Positions 17,685-26,197 of a stretch of 64,000 nucleotides of DNA are shown here, piece after piece; position 1 is the stretch's first letter; each line of letters starts with the position of its first letter. Made by a program: the position numbers and the translations under genes. The notes beneath the pieces were generated by a model that saw only the letters and a program-made list of their open reading frames with translations, was not told the origin of the DNA and did no database searches. This stretch comes from Clostridiales bacterium (GTDB lineage Bacteria > Bacillota > Clostridia > Saccharofermentanales > Saccharofermentanaceae): positions 1 through 64,000 of the forward strand of contig JAFWDK010000023.1 in the NCBI GenBank assembly GCA_017513085.1. Reading direction: 5' to 3'.

Positions 17685-18617
17685 TCAGACTTTCGGTACA
17701 GCAGTAGAATGAATAATGGCTTTTGCGATCTCATCGCTGCTCTTCTCATTGACTTCCGCTTCAGGTGTTAAAATGAGACGATGTCCCATGACCGGATTAA
17801 AGACCGCCTGCACGTCGCTGGGAATAACAAAGTTGCGATCACAAAGATAAGCATATGCTTTGGCCATAGATGTCAGCGCCAGCGTTGCACGCGGACTCGC
17901 GCCTCGATCCAGGTCGGCATGTTTTCTTGTATTGGCAACCAGTGCGACGATATAGTCCAGCACGGCATCACTGACAAATGTACAGTCGACGTCGTTCTGC
18001 ATGATTAAGATGTCCTGGAGCGTCATGATCTGCTGGACGTTTTCCATCGGATTTCTGCCCTTCTCACGATTTTTGATCATGAGTTTTTCATCTACGACTG
18101 ACGGATAACCCATGGAAACACGGATAGCAAAACGGTCCATCTGTGAATCCGGCAGAAGCGACGTACCGGAAGCGCCGGACGGGTTCTGCGTCGCAATGAC
18201 CACGAACGGTTTCGGAAGCGCATAGGAATTGCCGTCTACGGTGACCTGTCTTTCTTCCATAGCTTCGAGAAGCGCGGACTGGGTACGTGACGAAGCGCGG
18301 TTCAGTTCATCTGCGAGGAAAAGGTTGTGAAAGATCGAGCCCGGCTGATAACGCATGCTTGAACTCATTTTGTCATACACGGAAAAACCGGTGATATCGG
18401 AAGGCAGTACGTCCGGCGTAAACTGTACTCGACCGTAATCCAGGCCCATGGTCTTTGAAAAAGCCAGTGCCATGGTCGTCTTTCCCACACCCGGAACATC
18501 TTCCATCAAGACATGTCCTCCGGAAAGGATGCCCGCCAGGACCATCACGATCGTATAGTCTTTACCACAGATCACCTTCTTGATCTCTTCCACGATTTGT
18601 TTTGTTTTAACACTCAT
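17685..18617 (-). CDS. MoxR-family AAA+ ATPase, copy 1
   Basis: A 310-residue cytoplasmic ATPase with Walker A EDVPGVGKTT, Walker B LFLADELNRASSRTQ and the MoxR motif ATQNPSGASGTSLLPDSQMD, with a C-terminal lid (ERGASPRATLAL in the paralogue, DRGASPRATLAL here). MoxR proteins are chaperone-like ATPases that act with DUF58/VWA partners on membrane or exported complexes. It is the first gene of the MoxR-DUF58-transglutaminase operon. The start is supported by a GGGAATG-type site immediately upstream, which is weak. The second copy (29480-30412) is the same length and very similar. Confidence 0.93.
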   Translation of the reverse strand: MSVKTKQIVEEIKKVICGKDYTIVMVLAGILSGGHVLMEDVPGVGKTTMALAFSKTMGLDYGRVQFTPDVLPSDITGFSVYDKMSSSMRYQPGSIFHNLFLADELNRASSRTQSALLEAMEERQVTVDGNSYALPKPFVVIATQNPSGASGTSLLPDSQMDRFAIRVSMGYPSVVDEKLMIKNREKGRNPMENVQQIMTLQDILIMQNDVDCTFVSDAVLDYIVALVANTRKHADLDRGASPRATLALTSMAKAYAYLCDRNFVIPSDVQAVFNPVMGHRLILTPEAEVNEKSSDEIAKAIIHSTAVPKV

Positions 18618-18671
18618 TCCCTTGTTCCTCGCTTCATTTTTTCATATCCCTTCGGATCTCCCGTGAGGCAC

Positions 18672-20525
18672 TTATCCCCGCATAGAGAAATATGCGCCGC
18701 CGTTTTCCATTTCGACTCCACGGTATTCCGCCAGTTCGCTTACCGTAACCAGCGTATAGCCTCTTGCGATCAGTTCCGGTACGATCACCTCGACTGCATC
18801 TGCCGTTGTGGTATAAAGATCATGCATCAGGACGATTTCCCCGTCTCTCGCATGCGAAAGCACTTCATCGATGACGTGCTGTGCGTTTCTGTATTTCCAG
18901 TCGTTGGTATCTACTGACCAGATGATCATGGGCATACCGACATTATTTCTGACTGTATTGTTAAATGCTCCGCCGACCGGTCTCATGATCTTCGGACGAA
19001 TACCGGTGATATTGAATACTGCGTCGTTGGCCTGTGAGATCTGGCTACGGATGCCGTCTGCGGAAAGCTTGGTAAGCGAAGTGTGATCCCATGTATGGTT
19101 TCCGATCTCGCAATCCAGATTGACTTCACGGATAAGGCAGCTTCTGTATGTCCTGCAGCGGTTTCCGACTACGAAGAACGTGCCGTGCGCCCCATACTTT
19201 TCCAGAACATCGAGGATACGGTTGGTAACCGGTGCATTCGGGCCATCGTCCCACGTCAACGCAATCACTTTCTCCGGTTTGGCAATAATGTTGGCGATCC
19301 CCATCTCTGCGAGGCGTGCCTTGTAATCCGCCGTCTTGGCAATCTCGGTAACGATATGGTATCTGGTAATTCCATTGTTAAGAGAGATCGATCCGGAGTT
19401 GATCTGACTGTCTGTGGCCTCTTTCCCGCAGGTAACACGATAGATCGCGCGGAGAAACGCTTCGTTATCCGAAAGATAGTTCCAGCAATCTTCCTTTGCC
19501 ACGATGGCTTTGATCAGGTCCTCCACTTTGCGGGAGCCATTCAATGCCGATGCCACGAGCTCATCCAGTTCCTCGGCCGTTGCCTGACGATTGGTAAGGA
19601 AGGGATAGCCTTGGGCAAGATATGCAGTCAGAGGGTAGTTCTTGTCTCTCGGACAAGTAAGCTCGACGGCTCCGGGCAGCATGCCGTATTTGGCGCACAG
19701 CGCAGAAAACTCGTCCAGGCAGGCAATCTGGTTGATGACATAACTGATGGAAACACCGTTGTTCAGGATTTCGGACCAGTACGTCTTTCCACTGTCGTCG
19801 ATCTCTCTGTCAAACATGGAAAGATAGACCAGAGCTAACTCCTCGTCCTGAGACAATCCTTTGTTCCGGAACTCTTCACTCTTTACGAAATTGTTGACGA
19901 TCTCCGCTGCGGAGATCTCGCCTTTGGCGATCCGTCCGGTCCAGTAGTTCAATCCGTCCACTTCCGGCTTGCGCTCCAGAAAAATGTTATAGGCACGGGC
20001 CACATAGGCCGTAACGTTCAGATTCAGGTCACGGTTCTCGATAGGTTTGACTTCACCGGGAACAATGTTGTACTTTTTGCAAAGGGTGGTGAATTCTTCG
20101 GAATGTGTAAATCCGTTAATGATGGCACTGATGCTGACTCCGCAATCCAGATAAAACAACCAGTAAGAAATTCCTGCTTCATCCGGATCACGATCAAACA
20201 TCACGTGATAAATGATGTCCATCTGCTGCTCCTGCCGGAGATCTCGAGCACGGAATTCTTCACTGATCATGAATTCGTTGACCAGATCGGCAGCCGTCCT
20301 CTCGCCTTTCACGATGCTCTCTTTCCAGAATAGGAAGCCTTCTTCTTCAGGCTCTCTTTCCAGGATCAGCGTATATGCCCGGGTAACGAAATCCCCAATA
20401 GGATCCTCTCCCTCTTCTTCTGCACGGATCAATGATGGCGTCATGCCCGAAAACAGGAAAGAGAAACAAAGCGTCAGAGAAAGAAGAAGAAACTTGAATC
20501 GTTTCTTTGGCTCGGAGAAATGCAT
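18672..20525 (-). CDS. Exported polysaccharide deacetylase (NodB) with N-terminal DUF4214 modules, copy 1
   Basis: A signal peptide (FKFLLLSLTLCFSFLFSG) leads into three DUF4214 modules (about residues 45-410, the third diverged), then a NodB deacetylase domain at about 420-600. All catalytic motifs are present: TWDDGP (metal Asp427; usual TFDDGP), NHTWDH for the two metal histidines, RPVGG, DTNDW and LMHD. The family removes acetyl groups from N-acetylated sugars such as peptidoglycan or other surface polymers. DUF4214 is probably a binding or targeting module; its role is unproven. The start is set by GAGGTGATC upstream. It lies downstream of the RNA candidate at 20683-20931, with its own likely -10 (TATAAT on the minus strand at 20561-20566). 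Confidence 0.92.
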   Translation of the reverse strand: MHFSEPKKRFKFLLLSLTLCFSFLFSGMTPSLIRAEEEGEDPIGDFVTRAYTLILEREPEEEGFLFWKESIVKGERTAADLVNEFMISEEFRARDLRQEQQMDIIYHVMFDRDPDEAGISYWLFYLDCGVSISAIINGFTHSEEFTTLCKKYNIVPGEVKPIENRDLNLNVTAYVARAYNIFLERKPEVDGLNYWTGRIAKGEISAAEIVNNFVKSEEFRNKGLSQDEELALVYLSMFDREIDDSGKTYWSEILNNGVSISYVINQIACLDEFSALCAKYGMLPGAVELTCPRDKNYPLTAYLAQGYPFLTNRQATAEELDELVASALNGSRKVEDLIKAIVAKEDCWNYLSDNEAFLRAIYRVTCGKEATDSQINSGSISLNNGITRYHIVTEIAKTADYKARLAEMGIANIIAKPEKVIALTWDDGPNAPVTNRILDVLEKYGAHGTFFVVGNRCRTYRSCLIREVNLDCEIGNHTWDHTSLTKLSADGIRSQISQANDAVFNITGIRPKIMRPVGGAFNNTVRNNVGMPMIIWSVDTNDWKYRNAQHVIDEVLSHARDGEIVLMHDLYTTTADAVEVIVPELIARGYTLVTVSELAEYRGVEMENGGAYFSMRG

Positions 20526-20670
20526 AGATCGATCACCTCAATAACTAATACCCTATTTTTATTATATAATATGCAAGCTTTGAAAAGTGACATATGTGAA
20601 ATATAAAAAGTTCTTTTTAAAATACTCGCAGTGAATTTCTCTTTCAAATCACCGTTTTGCGAAATATTGT

Positions 20671-20676
20671 TATACT
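20671..20676 (+). promoter_or_regulatory. Putative -10 (TATACT) of the plus-strand RNA candidate
   Basis: TATACT lies seven bases before the first base of the folded segment. The matching -35 region (about ATCACC) is weak, so the promoter is only tentative. Confidence 0.35.
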
Positions 20677-20682
20677 AATCGG

Positions 20683-20931
20683 GACGAAACTTGTTTGTAT
20701 TCACCCTCGAATCATTATATAGTTAAAGTGTATTGAAGAATAACGTGCTTCGGCATATTTTGGTTCAAGGGTTGGTTGAACTATTTGCCCACCGACATGA
20801 TCGTTCCTCTTTCGGTGAACAAACGAGACGGTTTTTGGTTTTTCCGTCACGATAATAAAGCGAAAGGTTTTCTCATTTCCTTCGCTTTTCAAACGGGGAT
20901 TGGTTTTTGTGTTTCCCAATCCCCCTTTTTT
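20683..20931 (+). ncRNA. Candidate structured non-coding RNA, about 250 nt, ending in a terminator
   Basis: The gap of 422 bases between two deacetylase genes holds no credible coding frame but several stems in a row. These are a long-range helix 20690-20705 with 20814-20827 (14 pairs, 2-base bulge); GUGC-UUCG-GCAU at 20745-20756, which on the plus strand is the stable C(UUCG)G tetraloop; GUUCAA/UUGAAC at 20763-20781; GACGG/CCGUC at 20827-20848; AAAGCGAA-GG/CC-UUCGCUUU at 20857-20888; and a 9-bp GC-rich terminator at 20895-20924 followed by six T. A CACCGA/UCGGUG stem (20790-20817) competes with the long helix, so two folds are possible. The tetraloop and T-run both favour the plus strand. 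I do not recognise a known class (not 6S, SRP, tmRNA, RNase P or T-box by visible motifs). Confidence 0.6.
20895..20931 (+). terminator. Terminator of the RNA candidate
   Basis: GGGGATTGG and CCAATCCCC form a 9-bp stem with a 12-base T-rich loop, followed by C and six T on the plus strand. On the minus strand the stem is followed by GTTTG only, so it is a much poorer terminator for the deacetylase gene ending at 20948. Confidence 0.8.
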
Positions 20932-20947
20932 ATGCCCTTTTTCCGTG

Positions 20948-22804
20948 TTATCCACGTAATGAAAAATATGCTTCGCCGGCCTGAAGGTCGATGCCCTTAT
21001 ACTCGGCAAGCTCGCTGATGGTCACCAGCGTGAAGCCCTTCTCGATAAGTTTCGGCACCACATATTCCACGGCTTCGGCCGTTGTCTCGTAAAGGTCGTG
21101 CATCAGGACGATATCTCCGTCTCGAGCATTATTCAGGATCTCATCGATCACGTGCTGTGCATTTCTGTATTTCCAGTCATTCGTATCTACCGACCAGATG
21201 ATCATAGGACGGCCGACATTGGCAGCCACCGTGCCGCTGTAGGATCCTCCGACAGGACGCATCACTCTGGTGTGAACTCCTGCCAGATTATAGACCGCAT
21301 TGTCACAGTCGTTCATTTGCTGTTCGACCGCTGCCGCCGAAATACGGGTCAGTGTGGTATGGTTCCACGTGTGATTGGCAATCTCGCAATCCTGGTTGAC
21401 TGCCCGGATCACGGACTCCGAATACGGATTCACACGGTTGCCCACAACAAAGAAAGTGGCATGCGCGTCGTAAGGTTTCAGTGCATCCAGAATACGTGTC
21501 GTAACCGGCGTATACGGACCATCGTCAAATGTCAGCGCAAGAACTTTTTCCGGAACCTTTTTCTCCTCAGCGCCCTCGATCCCCAGCTCCGCCATCTTTT
21601 CCGCGAAAGCAGGTGCTTTTGTAATTTCTTTTAAAATATGGGATCTCGTAATGCCATGGTCCAGACCGATCTTATAGGCTTCGATCTTATCCGCTTCCGG
21701 CTGTTCGCCATAAAGGACTTCATAGACAGCACTGAGGAATTCATCGTTGGAAGCGAGAGCATCCTGGCTCTCGGACGATTCCAATACCGAAGACAGCATC
21801 TCCGTCACCTTCCGATCACCGGAGAGTAACTGACCGATCCCCTCGTTCAGTTCTTCCGGAGAAGCTACGCGCCCCGCCAGTTTCTCGTAAAAACGGGCAA
21901 TAAAACCGGTAAGCTCGTAATGCATGTCGCGAGGTTCAGTCAACTCGATGTTTCCGGGCAGGATACCCTTGCCGGCACATACGTTGGCAAACTCTTCGGT
22001 CTTTGCGATCCGGTCCACAACGAAATCCATGGATACGCCATGGGACAACACATCGATGTATTCGTTTTTTTCATTTTCATCGGGAAGTCTTCCCAGCATG
22101 CTTTCAAAAAGCACTTGAACGGTCATTTCGCGGGTGTAGCCGAGGTTTTTAAATTCATCCGTCTTCATGAAATTCAGGAGGAAATTCGAAAGTCCCGCCT
22201 GATTATTCACAAGCGCCGATGTCCATGTGTTTAATTCCGCCGCTTCAGGCTGTCTGCCGGTAAGCGAACGGCACATCCCGGATATGGCTACCGTCATCTC
22301 AGGATCCAGATCGCGCTCTTCCGTAATGGAAACATCACCGGGCTTGACCGAGTACCCGGCACAGAAGTTTTTGAACTCTCCGGTTCCGGCGATCGCATGC
22401 ACCAGTACCGCTTTGCTGACACCGCCCTGCAAAAGGCGCAACCAATACGCCTTGCCTTCCTGGTCCACGTCGTGACCCAGCATGGCACGGTAAACAACAT
22501 TCAGTTTTTCTTCTGTGGATAGACCTTTGGCCTGAAATTCCGCGCCTTCCGTAAGCGTGTCGATCATGGAGACTGCGGAAGAATTTCCCTTCTTCAGGTT
22601 CGGATACCAAAGACGGATATCCTCGATACCGGCTGTCCGTCCGAGGATCTCGGAAAAAGTCCGGTCAATATATGTCTCCAGAACATCCTCCTTTTGCAAA
22701 GCACGTGAAGGCGTCTGCAACAGAGACACCAATACAGCCAGGCACAAGAAAAATGTCACGACCCGGAACAGGAACCGGCAGGTCCGCCGAGTTGATTTCT
22801 TCAT
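20948..22804 (-). CDS. Exported polysaccharide deacetylase (NodB) with N-terminal DUF4214 modules, copy 2
   Basis: The architecture is the same as the gene at 18672-20525: signal anchor (FRVVTFFLCLAVLVSLLQTP), three DUF4214 modules, and NodB with LTFDDGP, NHTWNH, RPVGG, DTNDW and LMHD. Here the first motif is the canonical TFDDGP. The second metal motif reads HTWNH instead of HTWDH in the paralogue; both keep the two histidines. The DUF4214 parts have diverged much more than the catalytic halves, suggesting different targets. The start codon overlaps the stop of the HIT gene by one base (TAATG), so it is translated from the HIT transcript. Confidence 0.92.
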   Translation of the reverse strand: MKKSTRRTCRFLFRVVTFFLCLAVLVSLLQTPSRALQKEDVLETYIDRTFSEILGRTAGIEDIRLWYPNLKKGNSSAVSMIDTLTEGAEFQAKGLSTEEKLNVVYRAMLGHDVDQEGKAYWLRLLQGGVSKAVLVHAIAGTGEFKNFCAGYSVKPGDVSITEERDLDPEMTVAISGMCRSLTGRQPEAAELNTWTSALVNNQAGLSNFLLNFMKTDEFKNLGYTREMTVQVLFESMLGRLPDENEKNEYIDVLSHGVSMDFVVDRIAKTEEFANVCAGKGILPGNIELTEPRDMHYELTGFIARFYEKLAGRVASPEELNEGIGQLLSGDRKVTEMLSSVLESSESQDALASNDEFLSAVYEVLYGEQPEADKIEAYKIGLDHGITRSHILKEITKAPAFAEKMAELGIEGAEEKKVPEKVLALTFDDGPYTPVTTRILDALKPYDAHATFFVVGNRVNPYSESVIRAVNQDCEIANHTWNHTTLTRISAAAVEQQMNDCDNAVYNLAGVHTRVMRPVGGSYSGTVAANVGRPMIIWSVDTNDWKYRNAQHVIDEILNNARDGDIVLMHDLYETTAEAVEYVVPKLIEKGFTLVTISELAEYKGIDLQAGEAYFSLRG

Positions 22805-23145
22805 TAAACGATATGCTCCGTAAACTTAGCTCCGCCGAGAATATGGAAATGTACATGCATTACAGTCTGGCCGGCATATTCTTTGCAATTGTTGATCACA
22901 CGGAAACCTTCCTGTGCGCCGGTAGCTTCAACCACTTTCGGAATTGCCTGAAGAACATCGCCAAGAGCTTCCTTGCCCTCGTCGGAAGACGCCATGTCGA
23001 GGATATCATCGAAGTGTTTCTTCGGAACCACCAGCACGTGGATCGGCATCTGCGGATTGATGTCCTTGAAAGCCAGGACCTTATCGTTCTCATAAACTTT
23101 AGTAGACGGGATCTTCCCTGCCACAATATCACAGAATAAACACAT
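22804..23145 (-). CDS. HIT (histidine triad) family nucleotide hydrolase/transferase
   Basis: The 113-residue protein has the HINT-type opening CLFCDIVAGKIPSTKVYEND, the middle motif PIHVLVVPKKH and the triad HVHFHILGG near the C-terminus. HIT proteins of this branch hydrolyse nucleoside phosphoramidates such as AMP-NH2; the natural substrate here is unknown. The Met at 23145 is chosen because GGAGGATAGC lies just upstream; a longer frame to 23184 lacks a site. It is co-transcribed with the deacetylase downstream (one-base overlap), an unexpected pairing of a housekeeping enzyme with an exported one. Confidence 0.92.
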   Translation of the reverse strand: MCLFCDIVAGKIPSTKVYENDKVLAFKDINPQMPIHVLVVPKKHFDDILDMASSDEGKEALGDVLQAIPKVVEATGAQEGFRVINNCKEYAGQTVMHVHFHILGGAKFTEHIV

Positions 23146-23279
23146 ACTGCTATCCTCCAACTCTAGTGATTTGATTCTATGCATATTCTACTCCAAAAGC
23201 ACTTGTCTTAAATAACATTTCCATCACATTTTGAAAAAAGTTATGCGAATCGCCGATGATCCCGCCTCTTCAAACAATA

Positions 23280-23309
23280 AAGGGACCGCGCTAATATGTG
23301 CGGTCCCTT
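23280..23309 (-). terminator. Terminator downstream of alaS
   Basis: AAGGGACCGC and GCGGTCCCTT form a 10-bp stem around a 10-base loop, 27 bases after the alaS stop. Only a short T-rich tail follows on the minus strand. Confidence 0.7.
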
Positions 23310-23335
23310 CTTGGCATTCTATTCCTGTATATCTC

Positions 23336-26026
23336 TTACAGCATCTTCTCGAGCTCGGTCTTGACTGCAGCCAGTGCCTCATCGATCGCTGCCGGATTCT
23401 TACCACCGGCTTGCGCCATATTCGGACGGCCACCGCCGCCACCACCAACAATCGGAGCCACGGCTTTGATCAGGTTACCGGCATGCGCACCTGCCTTGAC
23501 CGCGCTGTCTGTCGCCATGATCACAATGTTGGCTTTGCCTTCGCAAGTGGAAAGCAGTGCAACGACACCATCACCGATCTTCTCTTTCAAAGAGTCGCCC
23601 AAGTCACGCAGCGCGCCCATCTCCACGTTATCGAGTTTCGCCGCCAGGAGCTTGACGCCCTTGACATCTTCGGTCTGCTCCAAAGAATTGCCGAGCGCTT
23701 CTTTTGCCGCCTTGGACTTCAGAGACTCGATTTCGGAGTTTGCTGCCTTCAGGCTGTTCTGCAGAGCAGCGATCTTGCTTACGATCTCAGACGGGTTGGA
23801 CTTAAGGAGTTTCGCCGCCTCATCGATCATTTTCTCGAGGTCCTTGTAATAAGCGGAAACACCATCACCGGTCAACGCCTCGATTCTTCTTACGCCGGCA
23901 GCGACACCGGACTCGGAAAGGATCTTGATCGAACGGATCTGGGATGTATTGCTGACGTGCGTACCACCACAGAGTTCTACGGAGAAAGCAGCCTTAAAGT
24001 CATCCTCGTTGTTTCCGGAAGTACCCTTGCCCATGCTGACAACACGAACGACATCGCCGTACTTCTCACCGAAAAGCGCCATCGCGCCGGTGGATACCGC
24101 TTCCTGCTGACTCATCTCATCTGTGCGTACCGGTAAGGATGCCGCGATCTCTTTATTTACGATGGCTTCGACCTTCTCAATCTGCTCAGCTGTCATGGCC
24201 GCATCATGGGAGAAGTCAAAACGCAGACGGTCCGGAGTAACCAGAGAACCCTTCTGCTCAACATGATCACCCAGCACGATCTTCAGAGCTCTCTGCAGCA
24301 GGTGTGTAGCGGAGTGGTTCTTACATGTATTGTTACGGTTCTCCTCATCCACGCAGATATCCGCGGTGCTGTCCTTGCTGATCGTTCCCTTGGAAACGAA
24401 ACCGACATGACCGATGCGGCCTTCTGCGAGATGAATGGCTTCTGTAACCGTGAACTCGCCACTTTCCGTCTTGATGATACCCTTATCACCGACCTGGCCA
24501 CCCATAGTGCCGTAGAAAGTCGTGATATCCGTAATGATCGTACCCTTTTCACCTTCTGCGAGGGAATCTTTCAGTGCTGTTTCGTCAGCCAGCGCGACGA
24601 TCTTACCCTTCGTATTCAGTCCTTCGTAACCGAGGAACTTAGTCTTGATGCTCTCGTCCAGCGCATCGAAAACACCGGCAGCAGTATTAAGCTTCGCAGA
24701 GAAGTTCGCATTGTCACGCGCCTTCTGTTTCTGCTCTTCCATAGAAGCCTTGAAGCCTTCTTCATCTACCGTGAGGCCTTCTTCTTCGGCCAGCTCGACA
24801 GTCAGCTCGATCGGGAATCCGAATGTATCGTAAAGATAGAATGCAGACTTACCATCGATCGTCTTCTTACCGGAAGCCGCGCTCTCTTCGAGGATCTTCT
24901 TGAATTCCTTCATGCCGTTCTCAAGTGTGCTCTCGAAACGCTCGATCTCCTTGGTCAGTTCGCTCAGGATGAACTCTCTGTTCTTAGTAAGAAGCGGATA
25001 ACTGTTCTTATAGATCTCATCGATGAAGATCGTCGCGATCTTCAGGATGTCTTCCTTCTTGAGATTCAGTGCGCGGGCATGACGGACGGCACGGCGGATC
25101 AGGCGGCGAAGTACGTAGCCTGCGCCAACATTGGCAGGAACAAGTTTCGCTGCATCACCGATCAGCATGACAGAAGTTCTCGTATGGTCAGCCAGGATAC
25201 GCATGGAACGTGTCTGCTTCTCATCTTCGTTATACTTCGCGCCGGAGACTTTCTCGATGTAAGCGATGACCGGTGCAAAGAGATCGATCTGGTATACATC
25301 ACGGGAACCGTTCAGGAAAGCCAGGATCCTCTCGAGGCCCCATCCGGTATCGACGTTCTTCTGCTTCAACGGTGTCAGTGTGCCGTCCTTATGCTTCTCG
25401 TACTGCATGAAAACGTCGTTTCCAAGCTCGGTATACTTGCCGCAAGAGCAACCCGGGCCGCAATCCGGACCGCAATCCGGGCGATCGGCAATATAGAACA
25501 TCTCACTGTCCGGACCACAAGGACCATACTCAAGTCCCCACCAGTTGTCGTCAGCGCCGAGGTAGTAAATGTTTTCTTTCTTAAAGCCGGAAGCGATACG
25601 GTACTCTGCGCCCTCTTCATCTCTCGGGGCATTCTCGTCACCGGCAAATACGGTTGCAGCCAGATGGTCCGCATCGAAACCGAACACCTGTGTCAGAAGT
25701 TCGAAGCTCCACTGGCATCTTTCTTTCTTAAAATAGTCACCCAGGCTCCAGGAACCCATCATCTCGAAGAAAGTAACGTGGCTCTTATCTCCGACGGAAT
25801 CGATATCGTTGGTTCGTACACAGCCCTGGACATTGCAAAGTCTTGTTCCCAAAGGATGCTTCTGACCAAGAAGATAAGGCATCAGGGGCTGCATGCCGGC
25901 CACGTTGAACATAACACCTGTCGAACCATCGGATACCAGTGAAACGGCACCGACATCCACGTGTCCACGGTCTATATAGAACTGCTTCCATGTATTTCTC
26001 AATTCATCTGAGGTAAATTGTCTCAT
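23336..26026 (-). CDS. alaS: Alanyl-tRNA synthetase
   Basis: At 896 residues this is full length for bacterial AlaRS. The N-terminal catalytic core carries HVTFFEMMGSWSLGDYFK and a GGLEYGPCGPDSEMFY-like motif. The editing domain has the metal-binding pair NHSATHLLQ and CGGTHVSNT. The C-Ala domain ends with the Gly-rich VGGGGGGRPNMAQAGG. It charges tRNA-Ala with alanine and clears Ser/Gly mischarging. Between CGP and CG the insert is Cys-rich (GPDCGPGCSCGKY), a variant zinc-like knob. An AAAGGAG site precedes the ATG. I found no T-box leader in the 171-base gap upstream. Confidence 0.97.
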   Translation of the reverse strand: MRQFTSDELRNTWKQFYIDRGHVDVGAVSLVSDGSTGVMFNVAGMQPLMPYLLGQKHPLGTRLCNVQGCVRTNDIDSVGDKSHVTFFEMMGSWSLGDYFKKERCQWSFELLTQVFGFDADHLAATVFAGDENAPRDEEGAEYRIASGFKKENIYYLGADDNWWGLEYGPCGPDSEMFYIADRPDCGPDCGPGCSCGKYTELGNDVFMQYEKHKDGTLTPLKQKNVDTGWGLERILAFLNGSRDVYQIDLFAPVIAYIEKVSGAKYNEDEKQTRSMRILADHTRTSVMLIGDAAKLVPANVGAGYVLRRLIRRAVRHARALNLKKEDILKIATIFIDEIYKNSYPLLTKNREFILSELTKEIERFESTLENGMKEFKKILEESAASGKKTIDGKSAFYLYDTFGFPIELTVELAEEEGLTVDEEGFKASMEEQKQKARDNANFSAKLNTAAGVFDALDESIKTKFLGYEGLNTKGKIVALADETALKDSLAEGEKGTIITDITTFYGTMGGQVGDKGIIKTESGEFTVTEAIHLAEGRIGHVGFVSKGTISKDSTADICVDEENRNNTCKNHSATHLLQRALKIVLGDHVEQKGSLVTPDRLRFDFSHDAAMTAEQIEKVEAIVNKEIAASLPVRTDEMSQQEAVSTGAMALFGEKYGDVVRVVSMGKGTSGNNEDDFKAAFSVELCGGTHVSNTSQIRSIKILSESGVAAGVRRIEALTGDGVSAYYKDLEKMIDEAAKLLKSNPSEIVSKIAALQNSLKAANSEIESLKSKAAKEALGNSLEQTEDVKGVKLLAAKLDNVEMGALRDLGDSLKEKIGDGVVALLSTCEGKANIVIMATDSAVKAGAHAGNLIKAVAPIVGGGGGGRPNMAQAGGKNPAAIDEALAAVKTELEKML

Positions 26027-26069
26027 TCTTCTTTGTCTCCTTTGTCAACAAAGCCATCCGAAAAAACGG

Positions 26070-26106
26070 AAAAAGCAAGGCACGCGCATGTATTTCGCGT
26101 GCCTTG
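26070..26106 (-). terminator. Terminator of the second transglutaminase operon
   Basis: CAAGGCACGCG and CGCGTGCCTTG form a perfect 11-bp stem with a 9-base loop, followed on the minus strand by CTTTTTCCG. It ends the operon 26198-30412 and separates it from alaS. Confidence 0.82.
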
Positions 26107-26197
26107 TAATTTTACATGATTTAGGCGAGAAAATCTATATATAGGTAAGGTAAAACAAGAAAAAGATATGCTCGCCGTCTCATGTATCCCGAAAGAC

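Noticed and set aside
26027..26197. A T-box leader for alaS
   Set aside because: No AGGGTGGNACCGCG-type sequence is present on the minus strand; the only hairpin is the terminator of the upstream operon.
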